Assembly: GCA_946885745.1 (NCBI GenBank)
Contig: CAMPGV010000019.1
Location: 1 to 14,892 of the forward strand
DNA: 14,892 bases
From: an uncultured Candidatus Saccharibacteria bacterium
GTDB lineage: Bacteria > Patescibacteria > Saccharimonadia > Saccharimonadales > JAEWBQ01
Direction of reading: 5' to 3'
The notes under the pieces: model-generated
What the model saw: the letters and a program-made list of their open reading frames with translations, nothing else
Told to the model about the DNA's origin: nothing
Database searches by the model: none
Made by a program: the position numbers and the translations under genes
Part shown: in pieces, positions 13,840 to 14,892 of the stretch
Numbering within the stretch: position 1 is the first letter of the stretch
Layout of the letters: each line of letters opens with the position of its first letter

Positions 13840-14438
13840 TTATGCCGCTTTTATTTCATGCTCGCGGAGATGTGCGTAATACCGCTCCATTGCACTAATC
13901 AAGTGAACACAATCATCACTCGTTACCGCTTCAAACTCCATCTGCGCGTGTAGTATCGAAGCTGCGTCATCGTCCATAGCGAAGTGATCAATCATGTCAC
14001 CCATGTCATAGCCCGATCGCGCCTCGGCTTGCTGGTCGCCGATAATTTTGATTGCGCGGTCAGCAACAAGCGTCTGCTGGGGCTGCCATTCAAAGCGGTA
14101 CAATGTGCGCTCTGCCATCCACTTGTCAGTCTCCTGCTCTACCCAGTACGTGTCATAACACTTAAAGCTCCACTGAAAACCGGTCTCTACAGCCTTTTTA
14201 CCTAGGCGCGCTGCCATACGATGCCGAATCCTTCCCGCCTCGAGCACTTCGGTGTCACTTCGGTGTCATTCAGGTAGTCTACTTCATCAATAAAGAAATA
14301 CGCATCGGTTCTATGGGCCATGCGCTTTAAAGTCTGGCGCTGCATAGCAGTCTTCGCGCCCACCATCGCCAGCCGTCGCAGCTGGTATGGCGTCGGTACA
14401 TTATCTCGGTTAATAACCTCAATTTCAGGACTCTTCAT
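13840..14438 (-). pseudogene. Hypothetical gene frameshifted by an 11-bp tandem duplication
   Basis: Two overlapping frames read as one interrupted gene. The first starts at ATG 14438 (GGGAG 7 nt upstream, 1 nt after the metK stop). It runs 61 residues to NDTEV, then 17 out-of-frame residues to a TAG at 14202-14204. The second frame runs from 14247 to 13840 (134 residues after the shared Val). An 11-bp tandem duplication (14245-14268) sits exactly at the junction. Removing one copy restores a single 195-aa protein reading NDTEV-LEAGRIRHRMAARLG. I do not recognise the family; the product would be soluble and helical, with a cluster of acidic residues near the end. It may be a true pseudogene, a switchable gene or an assembly error. 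The second part could be re-initiated at GTG 14247. Confidence 0.8.
14245..14268 (-). repeat. 11-bp tandem duplication causing a frameshift
   Basis: The unit CACTTCGGTGT (plus strand) occurs at 14245-14255 and again at 14256-14266, followed by CA, giving about 2.2 copies. Because 11 is not a multiple of 3, gain or loss of one unit switches the host gene between broken and intact. Confidence 0.95.
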
Positions 14439-14439
14439 C

Positions 14440-14892
14440 TCATTTCTCCCAGTCAAACCCGTGACCAAAGTGTCCATAGCGAGCCGTTTGCTCGTATATC
14501 GGGCGCTTCAAATCCAAGCTCTTGATAATCCCGTTTGGTGATAAGTCATAGCCTACAACCTTTTCACTTATTCCGTCAACCACAACTGTCGTCTCGAGCG
14601 GCTCAGCGATACCAATTGCATACGCTAAGCGTACGAAGACTTCTTTTGCGCTACGACCCTTTAGGTAGTCGACGGCAATCTTACGCGCCACATACGCTGC
14701 ACTACGATCAACCTTGCTCGGATCTTTACCACTGAATGCCCCACCGCCAATCGGGATGCGCGGACCATAATTATCGACTGCTAGCTTGCGGCCAGTCAAA
14801 CCAGCATCAGCATCAAAGCCACCCAGCTCCCAGTCTCCTGACGGGTTTATATAGAGTACAACACCCTTTTCCACCGGCACATCTTGCAGCCA
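14440..14892 (-). CDS. metK: S-adenosylmethionine synthetase MetK (C-terminal part)
   Basis: MetK makes SAM from methionine and ATP; RsmH in this window is one consumer. The C-terminal 150 residues are present and the gene runs off the window at 14892. Diagnostic motifs are NPSGDWELGG, DAGLTGRKLAVDNYG, the GGGAFSGKDPSKVDRSAAY loop (the family's P-loop-like signature), YAIGIAEPL and the ending YGHFGHGFDWE. It ends with TGA at 14440-14442, and the following gene starts 1 nt later, so they are co-transcribed. Confidence 0.97.
   Translation of the reverse strand, partial: WLQDVPVEKGVVLYINPSGDWELGGFDADAGLTGRKLAVDNYGPRIPIGGGAFSGKDPSKVDRSAAYVARKIAVDYLKGRSAKEVFVRLAYAIGIAEPLETTVVVDGISEKVVGYDLSPNGIIKSLDLKRPIYEQTARYGHFGHGFDWEK

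Noticed and set aside
1..14892. CRISPR arrays, insertion sequences, tRNA or rRNA genes
   Set aside because: Reading both strands I saw no spaced repeat array, no transposase and no cloverleaf or rRNA signature.

Overview
The window is a compact, almost entirely minus-strand block from a bacterial chromosome. It is dominated by a division and cell wall (dcw) cluster. Read in the direction of transcription (high to low coordinates), the genes are: metK (partial), a frameshifted hypothetical gene, a DUF4868/KwaB-like gene, a Pif1-type helicase, a GH1 beta-glucosidase, yvcK, a 68-aa one-TM protein, mraZ, rsmH, a 21-aa small ORF, an ftsL-like gene, ftsI (class B PBP), mraY, ftsW, murG and an ftsQ-like gene. 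Several features point to the Candidate Phyla Radiation, most likely Saccharibacteria (TM7): a reduced dcw cluster without murC/D/E/F or ddl, divergent FtsL and FtsQ proteins, an HDSDAHPG variant of the MurG HEQN region, and frequent non-Shine-Dalgarno or apparently leaderless starts. This assignment is an inference with no marker gene to confirm it. TGA is used as a stop (metK), so the code looks standard rather than the Gracilibacteria/SR1 code.

Region 1 (about 12.7-14.9 kb): the C-terminal third of metK is followed 1 nt later by a gene of unknown function. That gene is broken by an 11-bp tandem duplication. Next is a 326-aa DUF4868-like protein, related to KwaB of the Kiwa anti-phage system but with no KwaA partner in the window. 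It ends at a strong intrinsic terminator.

Region 2 (8.9-12.7 kb): helicase, GH1 glucosidase and yvcK are closely packed (8 nt and 3 nt gaps) and look like one transcription unit. It starts from a -10 box so close to the ATG that the mRNA is probably leaderless. The 68-aa membrane protein then has its own good promoter and terminator.

Region 3 (0-8.6 kb): the dcw operon. Upstream of mraZ lie two perfect DnaA boxes in inverted orientation. Next to them are three 10-bp-spaced GGGT repeats matching known MraZ operators, and these overlap a plausible promoter. MraZ probably represses its own operon here, and DnaA could add a replication-linked input. Three long spacers in the cluster (upstream of mraZ, rsmH and ftsL) share an exact 12-nt A/C-rich motif. 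The mraZ-rsmH spacer holds a 49-nt G-free transcript segment (rut-like) and an imperfect hairpin. The rsmH-ftsL spacer holds a 21-aa ORF with a strong ribosome binding site, followed by a UNCG-capped hairpin. Downstream genes encode lipid I synthesis (MraY), lipid II synthesis (MurG), polymerisation (FtsW), crosslinking (FtsI) and the divisome scaffold (FtsL, FtsQ).
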